From NCBI RefSeq assembly GCF_029223865.1, contig NZ_CP119520.1, forward strand, positions 5,828,001 through 5,892,000: a stretch of 64,000 nucleotides of DNA, given 5' to 3'. Positions 18,397-27,392 of the stretch are shown one piece after another. Numbering within the stretch: the stretch's first letter is position 1; each line of letters opens with the position of its first letter. The translations under genes were made by a program, and so were the position numbers. Below the pieces are notes generated by a model that saw only the letters and a list, made by a program, of their open reading frames with translations, was not told where the DNA came from and did no database searches. This DNA comes from Telluria mixta (GTDB lineage Bacteria; Pseudomonadota; Gammaproteobacteria; Burkholderiales; Burkholderiaceae_D).

Positions 18397-19337
18397 CGCG
18401 CGGCCGTATCGATGAAGGCGGCCGTCACATCCGGATTCGTAATGGGCAGCATGTGGCCGCCCTCGATCAGCTGGAGTGTCGCACCGCGCACCTTGTCGGC
18501 CAGCGCCTGGCCGTGGGCGCGCCAGTCGAGGATGCGGTCGTCCTTGCCGTACAGGATGCTGACCGGAAGCTGCAGTTCACCGTAGCGGGACGCCTGCGCC
18601 GGCAGGCAGTCGGGCAGCGAACGCAGGTCGTCGGACGCGGACAGGAAGGCACTGGGGCGCAGGCCGAGCAGGCCGCCGCCGCGCGTCGCGAAATCCTCCG
18701 GCACGGCTTCCGGCCCGAATACGACGTCGAGCGTGGCGCGGCTGTTCTTGATCGACACGGGGATCGCGAGCGTCCACGCGACGATCTTGCGCCAGGTCGG
18801 CGACAGGATCGTCAGCCCCTCGAACACGGGCGGCACGTGTTCCTGCATGTGCGTCAGCGGCGCGATGAGCGCGAGACCGCCCACACGGTGCGGATGGCGC
18901 AGCGCGAGCGCGAGGGACAATGCGCCGCCCAACGAATGGCCCACGACGAGCGGGCGCTCCAGCTGAAGGTGCTCGATCAGCGCGGCGAGCATGGCGGCCT
19001 GCGTGTCCAGGTCCGCCGCCGTGCCGGACGCGCGCGTGGAATACCCGGAGCCGGCGCGGTCGACGGCGATTACGCGGTAACGGCCGGCCAGCCGGTCCGT
19101 CACGCCATACGTGTAATGGTCGAGCTGGGCCGCGAGGCCGTGCACGAGCAGCAGCGCCGGCAAGGCCGGATCGCCGCCGTCGAACTCGCGGATGTGCAGC
19201 CGGGCGCCGGGCACGTCGACGAAGCGGCCCCGCGGCGGCAGTACGGATTCGACCTTGCGCACGGTCCACAGGGTGAACAGGAAGGCGACGAGGACGAGGA
19301 GGGCGAGGACGCCGAGGAGTATCAGCACGAGTGTCAT
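18348..19337 (-). CDS. Alpha/beta hydrolase, membrane-anchored
   Basis: A 329-aa hydrolase with an N-terminal membrane helix (LVLILLGVLALLVLVAFLFTLW). The fold is clear from LLLVHGLAAQLDHY (oxyanion loop), the nucleophile elbow VVGHSLGGAL with its serine, YGKDDRILDW (acid) and GGHMLPITNP (catalytic His). ATG 19337 overlaps the stop of the SDR gene (ATGA), so the three genes 21615-18348 form one operon: monooxygenase, SDR, hydrolase. That order suggests ketone to ester oxidation by the monooxygenase followed by ester hydrolysis here; substrate unknown. The 3' end runs 49 bp into the convergent kinase gene. Confidence 0.88.
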   Translation of the reverse strand: MTLVLILLGVLALLVLVAFLFTLWTVRKVESVLPPRGRFVDVPGARLHIREFDGGDPALPALLLVHGLAAQLDHYTYGVTDRLAGRYRVIAVDRAGSGYSTRASGTAADLDTQAAMLAALIEHLQLERPLVVGHSLGGALSLALALRHPHRVGGLALIAPLTHMQEHVPPVFEGLTILSPTWRKIVAWTLAIPVSIKNSRATLDVVFGPEAVPEDFATRGGGLLGLRPSAFLSASDDLRSLPDCLPAQASRYGELQLPVSILYGKDDRILDWRAHGQALADKVRGATLQLIEGGHMLPITNPDVTAAFIDTAARQAMLLASAATSAARS

Positions 19338-20134
19338 CGTTTGATCGCTTTCTTGAGAAGATTCCAGTAGCCGACGGGAGACAAACGTTCCAGCAGCGCG
19401 GCCGCCTTGGCATCGCTGCCGACGAGGATACGGGCCCGGCGCCGTTCGATGCCGCGCACGATGATCTCGCCCGCCTGTTCGGGCGCCATGCGCAGCAGCT
19501 TTTCCATCGTGCGGCGTCCGCGTTCCACCTCGTCCGCCGGCGCGCCGGCCGGCACGCGGGCGTTCTGTGCGATCTGCGTCGCCACGCCACCCGGGTGTAC
19601 GACGGACACGCCCACCGTGCTGCCTTCCAGCTCGTGGCGCAGCACGCTGGAAAAGCCGCGCACGGCGAATTTGCTGGCCGAGTAGGCGGCCTGGCCCGGC
19701 GGGGCGATGATGCCGTAGATGCTCGACACGTTGACGATGCGCGCGTCGTCGCTTGCGTGCAGCAGCGGCAGGAACGCCCGCGTCATGCGCACGACGCCGC
19801 CGAAGTTGATTTCCATGAGCCAGTCGAAATCTTCCGCGCCCACCTGTTCGAAGGTGCCGCCCAGCGCGACGCCCGCGTTGTTCATCAGGAGATCCACGCG
19901 GCCGTGCGCGGCGTGCACGATGGCGGGGAACGCGGCCACGGCGGCGCGGTCGGCCACGTCGAGCACGTGGTGCGTGGCGGCCGGGCCGATTTCGCGTGCT
20001 ACCGCGGCCACGGCATCGGCATCGATGTCCGCCAGGGCGAGGCGCGCGCCGCGGCGGGCCATGGCGAAGGCGGTGGCGCGGCCGATGCCGCTGCCGGCGC
20101 CGGTGATGACGGCGACGCGGTCGTCGAGGTTCAT
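19334..20134 (-). CDS. Short-chain dehydrogenase/reductase
   Basis: A 266-aa classical SDR: cofactor loop TGAGSGIGRA, NNAG motif (LLMNNAGVALGG), catalytic Ser in VNVSSIYGI and the YSASK motif (AAYSASKFAVRGF). The C-terminal extension with RRRARILVG and LLERLSPVGYWN is typical of SDRs found beside flavin monooxygenases. ATG 20134 overlaps the end of the monooxygenase gene by four bases. It probably oxidises an alcohol to the ketone consumed by the monooxygenase, or the reverse. Confidence 0.92.
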   Translation of the reverse strand: MNLDDRVAVITGAGSGIGRATAFAMARRGARLALADIDADAVAAVAREIGPAATHHVLDVADRAAVAAFPAIVHAAHGRVDLLMNNAGVALGGTFEQVGAEDFDWLMEINFGGVVRMTRAFLPLLHASDDARIVNVSSIYGIIAPPGQAAYSASKFAVRGFSSVLRHELEGSTVGVSVVHPGGVATQIAQNARVPAGAPADEVERGRRTMEKLLRMAPEQAGEIIVRGIERRRARILVGSDAKAAALLERLSPVGYWNLLKKAIKR

Positions 20135-21615
20135 GGCATGGCTCCTTTGCGGCCGAAACGCAGCACGCCATCGGCGATGCGGCCGTAGCGGATCGTCAGC
20201 ATGTCCTGCAGATAGTTCTGGTAGACCTGCCACGGCTTGCGCGAGCCCTGCTGCGGCAGGTCGGCGCTGGCGCGCTGCACGTAACCCGAGGTAAAACTGA
20301 GGAACGGTTCCGGTTGCACGCCCGGTTCGCGGTGCACGACGGCGACCTGCTGGCCCTTGCGGTCCATGTGGCGCAGCAACCGCACGACCCAGGAGGCGGT
20401 CAGGTCCGCCTTCAGCGTCCACGACGCGTTCGTGTACCCGAACGTCATCACGCAGTTCGGCAGGCCGGACAGCATCATGCCCTTGTACGACATCGCGGCG
20501 TTCGGCTGGAACGGCCGGCCGTCGACGGTGATGGCGATGCCGCCCAGCAGCTTGACCTTGAGGCCCGTCGCGAGCACGACGACGTCGGCGGGCAGGATGC
20601 GGCCGGATGCGAGCAGCAGGCCTTCCGGCGTGAAGCGCTGGATGCGGTCGGTGGCGACGCTCGCGCGGCCCGTGCGGATCGCGCGGAACAGGTCGCCGTC
20701 CGGCACGACGCAGACGCGCTGGTCCCACGGCTTGTAGTCGGGCGTGAAATGGGTGTCGACGTCGTAGCCCGGGCCCAGCTGGTGGCGCGCCATCTCGACG
20801 ATTTTCCGTTTCGCGAGCTCCGGCCTGGTCCGCGCGACGCGGTACAGCAGCATGCTCTCGACGATCACGCGCCAGCGCGTCAGCGCGTACGCGGCGCGCG
20901 CGGGAAGCCAGCGGCGCAGGCGCTGCGCGAAGCCGTATTCGGAAGGGCGGCTCACGATGTAGGTCGGGGAGCGCTGCAGCATCGTGACGTGTGCGGCATC
21001 CTGCGCCATCGCCGGCACGAGCGTGACGGCCGTGGCGCCGCTGCCGACGACCACGACGCGCCGGCCCCGGTAATCCAGGTCGGCGGGCCAGAACTGCGGC
21101 TGCACGATCCGGCCGCCGAAGTCCTCTTCGCCGTCGAAGCGGGGCCGGTACGCCTCGTCATAGCTGTAGTAGCCGCTGCACATGTAGAGGAAACGGGCGC
21201 GCAGCCGCGTGCGCACGCCGTCGTGCTCCGCTTCCACGCGCCAGCATGCGTCCTCGCTCGACCAGTGCGCGCCGACGACCTTGTGGCCGTAGCGGATGTG
21301 ACGGTCGATGCCGTTCGCGCGCGCCGTTTGCGCGATGTAGCGCCGGATCGACGGGCCATCCGCAATCGCCTTGCCTTCGGTCCAGGGTTGAAACGCGTAA
21401 CCGAGGGTATACATGTCGGAATCCGAACGCACGCCGGGATAGCGGAACAGATCCCACGTGCCGCCCAGTGCGGCGCGCGCTTCCAGGATCGCCCAGGTCT
21501 TGCCGGGGCAGCCCCGCTGCAGGTGCCAGGCGGCGCCGATCCCGGACAGGCCGGCGCCGACGATCAGGACGTCGAAAAAGGGCTCCGCGGCTGGGTCGCG
21601 AGGGCGGTCGGTCAT
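20131..21615 (-). CDS. Flavin-dependent monooxygenase, Baeyer-Villiger (EthA) type
   Basis: A 494-aa FAD/NADPH enzyme with two Rossmann motifs (VLIVGAGLSGIGAA near residue 16 and VVVVGSGATAVTL). It also has LGGTWDLFRYPGVRSDSDMYTLGY, typical of Baeyer-Villiger and EthA-like monooxygenases. The fingerprint FxGxxxHxxxWP reads FGGRIVQPQFWP, with Gln instead of the usual His. ATG 21615 (MTDRPRD) was preferred to an upstream ATG that would push into the operator region. It heads an operon with an SDR and a hydrolase, divergent from a TetR gene. Confidence 0.9.
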   Translation of the reverse strand: MTDRPRDPAAEPFFDVLIVGAGLSGIGAAWHLQRGCPGKTWAILEARAALGGTWDLFRYPGVRSDSDMYTLGYAFQPWTEGKAIADGPSIRRYIAQTARANGIDRHIRYGHKVVGAHWSSEDACWRVEAEHDGVRTRLRARFLYMCSGYYSYDEAYRPRFDGEEDFGGRIVQPQFWPADLDYRGRRVVVVGSGATAVTLVPAMAQDAAHVTMLQRSPTYIVSRPSEYGFAQRLRRWLPARAAYALTRWRVIVESMLLYRVARTRPELAKRKIVEMARHQLGPGYDVDTHFTPDYKPWDQRVCVVPDGDLFRAIRTGRASVATDRIQRFTPEGLLLASGRILPADVVVLATGLKVKLLGGIAITVDGRPFQPNAAMSYKGMMLSGLPNCVMTFGYTNASWTLKADLTASWVVRLLRHMDRKGQQVAVVHREPGVQPEPFLSFTSGYVQRASADLPQQGSRKPWQVYQNYLQDMLTIRYGRIADGVLRFGRKGAMP

Positions 21616-21644
21616 GGCGTGTCTCGTTGTGTTTTGAATACTAC

Positions 21645-21662
21645 TGACACTGTATATTGTCA
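21645..21662. promoter_or_regulatory. Probable TetR operator
   Basis: TGACA (21645-21649) and TGTCA (21658-21662) form an inverted repeat with an AT-rich centre in the 84-bp gap between the divergent monooxygenase and TetR genes. Position and length fit a TetR dimer site controlling both directions. Confidence 0.6.
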
Positions 21663-21699
21663 CATATTGATAAGCAACGTTCTGTGCGAAAATAGAAGG

Positions 21700-22329
21700 A
21701 TGCCTCCAGAATCTTTACAACCTGCCCGGCCCTACCGCGGCGTTCCCCAGGGCGAACGGCGCGCACAGCGGCGCGCCCAGCTGATGGCGGCGGCCGTCGC
21801 CGTCTACGGCGAGCGCGGCTACCGCCAGTCGACCGTCAAGGCCGTCTGCGAAGCGGCCGGGCTGACCGAACGTTATTTCTATGAATCCTTCGCGAACAGC
21901 GAAGAGTTGTTGATCGCCTCGTTCAACGCCGTCACGTACAGCGTGCTGGGCGAAATCACGGAAGCGGCCCAGCAGGCCGGCCGCAGCCGGGTCGCGCGGG
22001 CGCGGGCGATGCTGCACACGTATTTCGCGGCGCTGCAGCGGGAGCCGCGTTCGGCGCGCGTGTTCCTCGTCGAGATCCGCGGCGTCAGCCGGGCCGTCGA
22101 CAAGGCGTTCGATGCCGCACTGCGCGCCATCGGCGAACAGGTCGGCCGCTACCTCGTGCCCCCGGACGTGCCGGCCGATCCGCTGCTGGAAGCGGGCATC
22201 GTCGGCGGCGTGATCCATATCGCGCTGCGCTGGATCGAGGACGGGTACACGCCGGACATCGAGGTCGTCACCGACAGCGCGCTGCGCCTCGGCATGGTGC
22301 TGGGGCGGGCGCCCGTGCGCCGCGCCTGA
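21700..22329 (+). CDS. TetR-family regulator
   Basis: A 209-aa repressor. The helix-turn-helix is in residues 25-70 (AVYGERGYRQSTVKAVCEAAGLTERYFYESFANSEELL), followed by a helical ligand domain. ATG 21700 follows an AGAAGG ribosome-binding site and gives MPPESLQPARP. It faces away from the monooxygenase operon and shares its control region, so it most likely represses that operon and itself until a substrate-like ligand binds. Its stop abuts the exonuclease III stop with no spacer. Confidence 0.92.
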   Translation: MPPESLQPARPYRGVPQGERRAQRRAQLMAAAVAVYGERGYRQSTVKAVCEAAGLTERYFYESFANSEELLIASFNAVTYSVLGEITEAAQQAGRSRVARARAMLHTYFAALQREPRSARVFLVEIRGVSRAVDKAFDAALRAIGEQVGRYLVPPDVPADPLLEAGIVGGVIHIALRWIEDGYTPDIEVVTDSALRLGMVLGRAPVRRA

Positions 22330-23115
22330 TCAACCGAGCTTCGGCCAATCCAGCTCGACCCACGTCGGCGCATGGTCGCTCGGCTTCTCGCGCCCGCGCA
22401 CGTCGCGGTCGACGTCGGCCGCCTTCAGCTTCGGGGCGAGGGCGGGGCTCAGCAGCAGATGGTCGATGCGCAGGCCCGCGTTGCGGCCGTACGCGTCACG
22501 GAAATAATCCCAGAACGTGTAGATGACTTCGCCGGGGTGCATCGTCCGCAGCGCGTCCGTCCAGCCCTGGTCGAGCAGGCGCTGGTACGCCGCGCGCGTC
22601 TCCGGGCGGAACAGCGCGTCGTCGAGCCAGCGCTCCGGCTTGTAGACGTCCAGTTCCGTCGGCATCACGTTATAGTCGCCCGCGATCACGACCGGGGCCC
22701 CCGTGGCGATGAGTTCCTGCGCGCGCAGGCGCAGGCGCTCGAACCAGCGCAGCTTATAGTCGAACTTCGGACCCGGCGCCGGATTCCCGTTCGGCAGGTA
22801 CAGGCAGGCGACGAGGATGCCGTTCACGGCCGCCTCGATGTAGCGGCTCTGCTCGTCGTCGGGATCGCCCGGCAAGCCGCGCTGGAGTTCCTGCGGCTCG
22901 GTGCCGCGCGCGAGAATCGCGACGCCGTTCCAGCTTTTCTGGCCGTGCCAGATCGGGCAGTAGCCGGCCGCGCGGATTTCCATCTCGGGGAATTTTTCCT
23001 GCGGCGCCTTCAGCTCCTGCAGGCAGGCCACGTCCGGCTGCGTCTCCTCCAGCCATCGCAGCAGGGCGGGGAGGCGGCTGTTGATACCGTTGACGTTGAA
23101 GGTGGCGATGCGCAT
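22330..23115 (-). CDS. xth: Exodeoxyribonuclease III
   Basis: A 261-aa AP endonuclease / 3'-5' exonuclease for base-excision repair. The endonuclease-exonuclease-phosphatase motifs are complete: TFNVNGI, CLQELKA (metal Glu), YLPNGNP, VIAGDYNVMPTELDV, RNAGLRIDHLLLS and KPSDHAPTWVEL (catalytic His). ATG 23115 (MRIATFNVNG) was chosen as the family start. It is monocistronic, with its stop adjoining that of the convergent TetR gene. Confidence 0.95.
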   Translation of the reverse strand: MRIATFNVNGINSRLPALLRWLEETQPDVACLQELKAPQEKFPEMEIRAAGYCPIWHGQKSWNGVAILARGTEPQELQRGLPGDPDDEQSRYIEAAVNGILVACLYLPNGNPAPGPKFDYKLRWFERLRLRAQELIATGAPVVIAGDYNVMPTELDVYKPERWLDDALFRPETRAAYQRLLDQGWTDALRTMHPGEVIYTFWDYFRDAYGRNAGLRIDHLLLSPALAPKLKAADVDRDVRGREKPSDHAPTWVELDWPKLG

Positions 23116-23179
23116 GGGGTCTCTCATGGGTTGTCGTTGCCGCTATTCTGACGCGAGAATGCCGCGGCCGCCGCACGAC

Positions 23180-23253
23180 CTACGTAAGTAGTCAAACTAC
23201 GCGGAAATCTTCAGAAATTCCATGTTGCTAGCCCGTCGCTGTAGCTTTTCTAC
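23180..23253. promoter_or_regulatory. Cluster of GTAG/CTAC dyads upstream of the GH31 gene
   Basis: Three short inverted repeats lie in the upstream region: CTAC-GTAA-GTAG (23180-23191), GTAGT-CAA-ACTAC (23188-23200, perfect) and GTAG-CTTTT-CTAC (23241-23253). TACGTA-like dyads of this kind are seen at LuxR-type response-regulator promoters. The factor is unknown. Confidence 0.4.
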
Positions 23254-23303
23254 GGATTGCGGTTAAAATTCCCGTATTCCAACAACGACACCGCCCGGAG
23301 ACC

Positions 23304-25703
23304 ATGAAGCCGATCCCCCACGCCGTTCTCGCCCTCTGCCTGCTCGCCAGCCTGCCGTCCCACGCGCAGAACGCGGACCGCACGTTCCTCGGCTACCGCA
23401 ACGACAACGGGACGCTGGACATCGCCACCAGCGACGGCCGCTACCTGATCCGGCCCTACGACGCTAACATCGTCGAGACGAGCTTCGTGCCGCGCGGCGA
23501 GACCTTCGATCCGGCCTCGCACGCCGTCGTGCTGAAGCCCGGCCAGGCGCCGGCCGCGATCAGGGAAGCGGACGGTCGCATCCAGCTCGTCACGGACGGG
23601 ATCACGGTCACGGTGGAAAAATCGCCGCTGCGCATCAGCTATGCCTACAAAGGCCGGCCGCTCGTCGCCGAGAAGCAGGGCTATGGCCAGGCCGGGGAGC
23701 TGGAAAGCATCGAATTCGCGCTCGAGGGCGACGAGGCGCTGTACGGCGCCGGCTCGCGCGCCGTCGGCATGAACCGGCGCGGCAACCGCTTGCGCCTGTA
23801 CAACCGGGCGTCGTACGGGTTCGGCAACCGCGCCGACCAGATGGGCTACGGCATCCCGATGGCCGTGTCGTCCCACAAGTACGCGATCCACTTCGACAAT
23901 CCGCAGGCCGGTTGGCTCGATTTCGACAGCCGCAAGGACGGCACCCTGCGCTACGAAGTGATGGGCGGCCGCAAGACCTACCAGGTGATCGCCGGCGACG
24001 ACTGGGCGCAGCTGATGGACGGGACGACCCGGCTGACGGGCCGCCAGCCGCTGCCGCCGCGCTGGGCATTCGGCAATTTCGCCAGCCGCTTCGGCTATCA
24101 CACGGAAAGCGAGGCGCGCAACGTCGTCGACAAGTTCATCGCGGACGGCATCCCGCTGGATGCGATCGTGTTCGACCTGTACTGGTTCGGCAAGACCGTC
24201 AAGGGCACGATGGGCAACCTCGCATGGGACCGCGACAGCTTCCCGCACGCCGAGGCGATGATGGCCGACTTCAGCAAGAAGGGCGTCAAGACGGTCCTCA
24301 TCACGGAACCGTTCGTGCTGACGACGTCGAAGCGCTGGCAGGACGCCGCGCAGCAGGGCGTGCTGGCGACGGATGCGCAGGGCAAGCCGTTCGTCTTCGA
24401 TTTCTTCTTCGGGAACACGGGCCTCGTCGACGTGTTCAAGCCGCAGGCGCGCGACTGGTTCTGGAACATCTACAAGGACCTCAAGGCCGGCGGCGCCGCG
24501 GGCTGGTGGGGAGATCTGGGCGAGCCGGAAACGCATCCGTCCGCCACGCGCCACGCGAGCGGCACCGCGGACCAGGTCCACAACATCTACGGCCACGAAT
24601 GGGCGAAGTTGATCGCCGACGGCTATGCGCGCGACTACCCGCAGGAGCGGCCGTTCATCCTGATGCGCTCGGGCTATTCGGGCTCGCAGCGCTTCGGCAT
24701 GATCCCGTGGTCCGGCGACGTGCAGCGGGGTTGGGGCGGCCTGCAGTCGCAGATGGAGATCGTGTTGCAGATGGGCATGCAGGGCCAGGCCTACATGCAT
24801 TCCGACCTGGGCGGCTTTGCCGGGCCGGTGCTGGACGACGAGCTGTACGTGCGCTGGCTGCAGTACGGCGTGTTCCAGCCGATCTTCCGCCCGCATGCGC
24901 AGGAAGAAGTGCCGGCCGAGGCGATCTTCCGCACGCCGGCCGTGAAGGCCCTCGCGCGCGACGCCATCCGTCTGCGCTATGCGATGCTGCCGTATAACTA
25001 CACGGCCGCCTTCGACGACAGCCGCACGGGCATGCCGATGATGCGCCCGGTGCTGTTCGACGACCCGGACAACGAGTTCATGTCGACGACGGCTATCTCG
25101 TCCACCTACCTGTGGGGTCCGGACTTCCTCGTAGCACCGGTCACGGAACCGGGCGCCGCGCGTAAGGAAGTCTTCTTCCCGCGCAAGGGCAGCGTGTGGT
25201 TCGACTTTTACACGGACGAGCCGCACCACGGCGGCATCCTCGAGACGGTGCCCACGCGCCCGGACCGGATCCCGACGTACGTTCGCGCCGGCGCTTTCAT
25301 CCCGCTCGCGCAACCGGTGCAGAGCACGCGCGATTACTCGACGGCCAGGCTGGACCTGCATTACTGGCACGATGCCGGGGTGACGCAGGCGCAGGGCCAT
25401 CTGTACGACGACGACGGCCACACGGCGTACGCGTTCGAAGCAGGCAAGTACGAACTGGTGCGCTTTTCCGGGAAGTTCGCCGACGGCCGCCTGGCGCTGA
25501 CGGTGACGCCGGAACCGGGCGCCGCCGCGACGCCGACCGCACGCACGTTCGACCTGAAGGTCCACAACGTGGCAACGAAACCTCGTGCCGTGCGGGTGGG
25601 CGGCAAGGCCGTCGCGGTGCGCTGGGATGCGAAATGGCGCGTGCTCGACGTCCGGCTGCCGGCCGTGCGTACGGAGGCGTTGCAGGTGGTCGTGACCTTG
25701 TAA
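23304..25703 (+). CDS. Secreted glycoside hydrolase family 31 (alpha-glucosidase / transglucosylase type)
   Basis: A 799-aa enzyme with a signal peptide ending near PSHAQN. The N-terminal beta-sandwich (residues about 25-240) precedes the catalytic barrel. WWGDLGEPETHP carries the nucleophile Asp and WSGDVQRGW the acid/base Asp. The DLGEPE wording, rather than DMNEP, recalls the subgroup that includes bacterial oligosaccharide 4-alpha-glucosyltransferases, so transglycosylation on starch-type oligosaccharides is possible. C-terminal sandwich domains follow. It is exported, so it acts in the periplasm or at the surface. It stands alone with a dyad-rich promoter region. Confidence 0.92.
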   Translation: MKPIPHAVLALCLLASLPSHAQNADRTFLGYRNDNGTLDIATSDGRYLIRPYDANIVETSFVPRGETFDPASHAVVLKPGQAPAAIREADGRIQLVTDGITVTVEKSPLRISYAYKGRPLVAEKQGYGQAGELESIEFALEGDEALYGAGSRAVGMNRRGNRLRLYNRASYGFGNRADQMGYGIPMAVSSHKYAIHFDNPQAGWLDFDSRKDGTLRYEVMGGRKTYQVIAGDDWAQLMDGTTRLTGRQPLPPRWAFGNFASRFGYHTESEARNVVDKFIADGIPLDAIVFDLYWFGKTVKGTMGNLAWDRDSFPHAEAMMADFSKKGVKTVLITEPFVLTTSKRWQDAAQQGVLATDAQGKPFVFDFFFGNTGLVDVFKPQARDWFWNIYKDLKAGGAAGWWGDLGEPETHPSATRHASGTADQVHNIYGHEWAKLIADGYARDYPQERPFILMRSGYSGSQRFGMIPWSGDVQRGWGGLQSQMEIVLQMGMQGQAYMHSDLGGFAGPVLDDELYVRWLQYGVFQPIFRPHAQEEVPAEAIFRTPAVKALARDAIRLRYAMLPYNYTAAFDDSRTGMPMMRPVLFDDPDNEFMSTTAISSTYLWGPDFLVAPVTEPGAARKEVFFPRKGSVWFDFYTDEPHHGGILETVPTRPDRIPTYVRAGAFIPLAQPVQSTRDYSTARLDLHYWHDAGVTQAQGHLYDDDGHTAYAFEAGKYELVRFSGKFADGRLALTVTPEPGAAATPTARTFDLKVHNVATKPRAVRVGGKAVAVRWDAKWRVLDVRLPAVRTEALQVVVTL

Positions 25704-25777
25704 CATCAGGCGCGCTCCACGCTTGGGTTGAATTCGGTACACTGCCTCCCCGGGAACCCGGATTTGCGCACTGCACC

Positions 25778-26845
25778 ATGAAGACCCAATTGTTGCAAGA
25801 CTTCCAGGAGAGCGGATCGGCGCCGGCGTCGGCGGGGCCGCCCGCGCCTCCACCTCCGCCTCAGCGTTCGCCTGCTCCGCCGCGGCGCCCGGCCGTGTGG
25901 CACGGCCCCGGCGCGCAGCGCACCGAGGCCGCCGCGGCCGTCCAGAAAGCGGATCCGGGCGCGCTGCAGCGTGCGCCGGAAACGTCCGCACGCGGCAAGG
26001 GCGTCGCGATCGAAGCCCTGGCCGACCGCATCGCGGCGGCACGGACGGCGCGCGCCGCAGCGCCGCCGCCTGTCGACGAGGCCACGTTACCGGGCAGCGA
26101 GGCCCGGCCCCGTCCGGAGCCGCCGCCCGAACCGCCGCCGGTGGCCGAACGGCACGACGTCCCCCATCACATCCCGCATCCCATCCCGCCGCCGCAAGGC
26201 GATGCCGGTACGATCCCGCGTCCCGTCCAGCCCGACATCGAAGCCGAATGGCTCGCCGCGCGCCTGCGCGAAGACGCGGCGGCGCCGGCCTGGTCGAGCA
26301 TGTGGAAACGCCGCCTCGTCACTTGGAGCATCGCGGGCGGCCTGCTGGCGGGCCTGGCGGCGGGCGGTTTGTGGCTCTACGAGGAAAACCGGGTCGAGGA
26401 TGCGCTGGTCGTCGTGGCCAACACGTCGCCGGCGGGGCAGCCGCCGGTTGTGCGGCCGTTCGCCGCCGCTTCGCCGCCGCCTGCACCCGTGCAGGCGGCC
26501 GTCGTCCCGGAGGCCGTGAAGCCGGTGCCGGCCCCGGCGCCCGAACCGGTCGCGCCCGCCGTCGAGGACAAGGCGCCCGAGTCCGCCGAACCTGTTGCCG
26601 CGACCCCGGTCGACGTCAAGCCGCCACGGCGTGCGGCGCGCACCAGGTCAGTGGAGAAGAAACGAACGGCGGTCAGGACGAGACGGCCGCCGGTGCAGGA
26701 GGCGCCGCCCGTGGCCGCCACGCAGTCGCCGCGGCAGCGCCGCGAAGAGACGCTGATGCAATGCCGGGCGCACGGCTACGACGCGCGCCAGTGTATCGAG
26801 CGCGCCTGTACGATGACGCGCTACGGCCTCGCGTGCAAAGGGTAG
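25778..26845 (+). CDS. Proline-rich single-pass membrane protein with a four-cysteine tail
   Basis: A 355-aa protein of unknown function. Residues 1-175 are a Pro/Ala-rich, probably unfolded cytoplasmic region. One membrane helix lies at about 180-202 (TWSIAGGLLAGLAAGGLWLY), followed by a second Pro/Ala/Val-rich stalk. A compact C-terminal module (about 326-355) has four cysteines (QCRAHGYDARQCIERACTM..ACKG) that could form two disulfides in the periplasm. The layout resembles envelope-spanning proteins such as TonB-like or peptidoglycan-contacting ones, but no known domain is visible. ATG 25778 was chosen; no neighbour shares its transcript clearly. Confidence 0.7.
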   Translation: MKTQLLQDFQESGSAPASAGPPAPPPPPQRSPAPPRRPAVWHGPGAQRTEAAAAVQKADPGALQRAPETSARGKGVAIEALADRIAAARTARAAAPPPVDEATLPGSEARPRPEPPPEPPPVAERHDVPHHIPHPIPPPQGDAGTIPRPVQPDIEAEWLAARLREDAAAPAWSSMWKRRLVTWSIAGGLLAGLAAGGLWLYEENRVEDALVVVANTSPAGQPPVVRPFAAASPPPAPVQAAVVPEAVKPVPAPAPEPVAPAVEDKAPESAEPVAATPVDVKPPRRAARTRSVEKKRTAVRTRRPPVQEAPPVAATQSPRQRREETLMQCRAHGYDARQCIERACTMTRYGLACKG

Positions 26846-26857
26846 AGCGCCGCTGAC

Positions 26858-27244
26858 TCAGTGGCCGTGCTGTTTCTCGTATTCGTCGGCCTCGGCCTTG
26901 GTGGCGTGGACGATACCGTCCGGATGCTCGGGCGGGGTGTACAGCGTGTACAGGCGCATCGGTTCGCTGCCCGAGGTGTTGATGACGTTGTGCTCGGTCC
27001 CGGCCGGGATGACGACGGCGACGCCATCCTCGAGCGGGTGCTGCTCTCCGTCCAGGATCGCGACGCCCTGGCCGGCCTCGACACGGATGAACTGGTCGTG
27101 ACCCTCATGCTTTTCGAGGCCGATTTCCTCGCCCGGCTGCAGGGTCATGATGACCAGCTGGCTGCGCTGGGTCGTATACAGGACTTCGCGGAAGTTGTTT
27201 CCGGCGAGTGTTTTTTCTTCAATATTGATGCTGTAACCCGACAT
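26858..27244 (-). CDS. Cupin-domain protein
   Basis: A 128-aa single-domain cupin. The metal-site motifs are GLEKHEGHDQFIRVEAGQG (motif 1 with His, His, Gln/Glu) and PAGTEHNVINTS (motif 2 His). Proteins of this size bind a metal and act as isomerases, dioxygenases or binding proteins; the substrate cannot be told. ATG 27244 was chosen because GGAGA precedes it by six bases; ATG 27256 lies just upstream. Convergent with the proline-rich protein gene. Confidence 0.85.
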   Translation of the reverse strand: MSGYSINIEEKTLAGNNFREVLYTTQRSQLVIMTLQPGEEIGLEKHEGHDQFIRVEAGQGVAILDGEQHPLEDGVAVVIPAGTEHNVINTSGSEPMRLYTLYTPPEHPDGIVHATKAEADEYEKQHGH

Positions 27245-27392
27245 GGCGTTCTCCATTAAGTTGTCCACCCCATTGTATCGGAAAGCGTGATCCGACACGC
27301 AACGTTGTCAACCGAGCCATAAACGTTTCATTGCATGCATGAATATTTCCACAATGTTATACTGAGATCATGAACATCAGACCCGGCTCACC

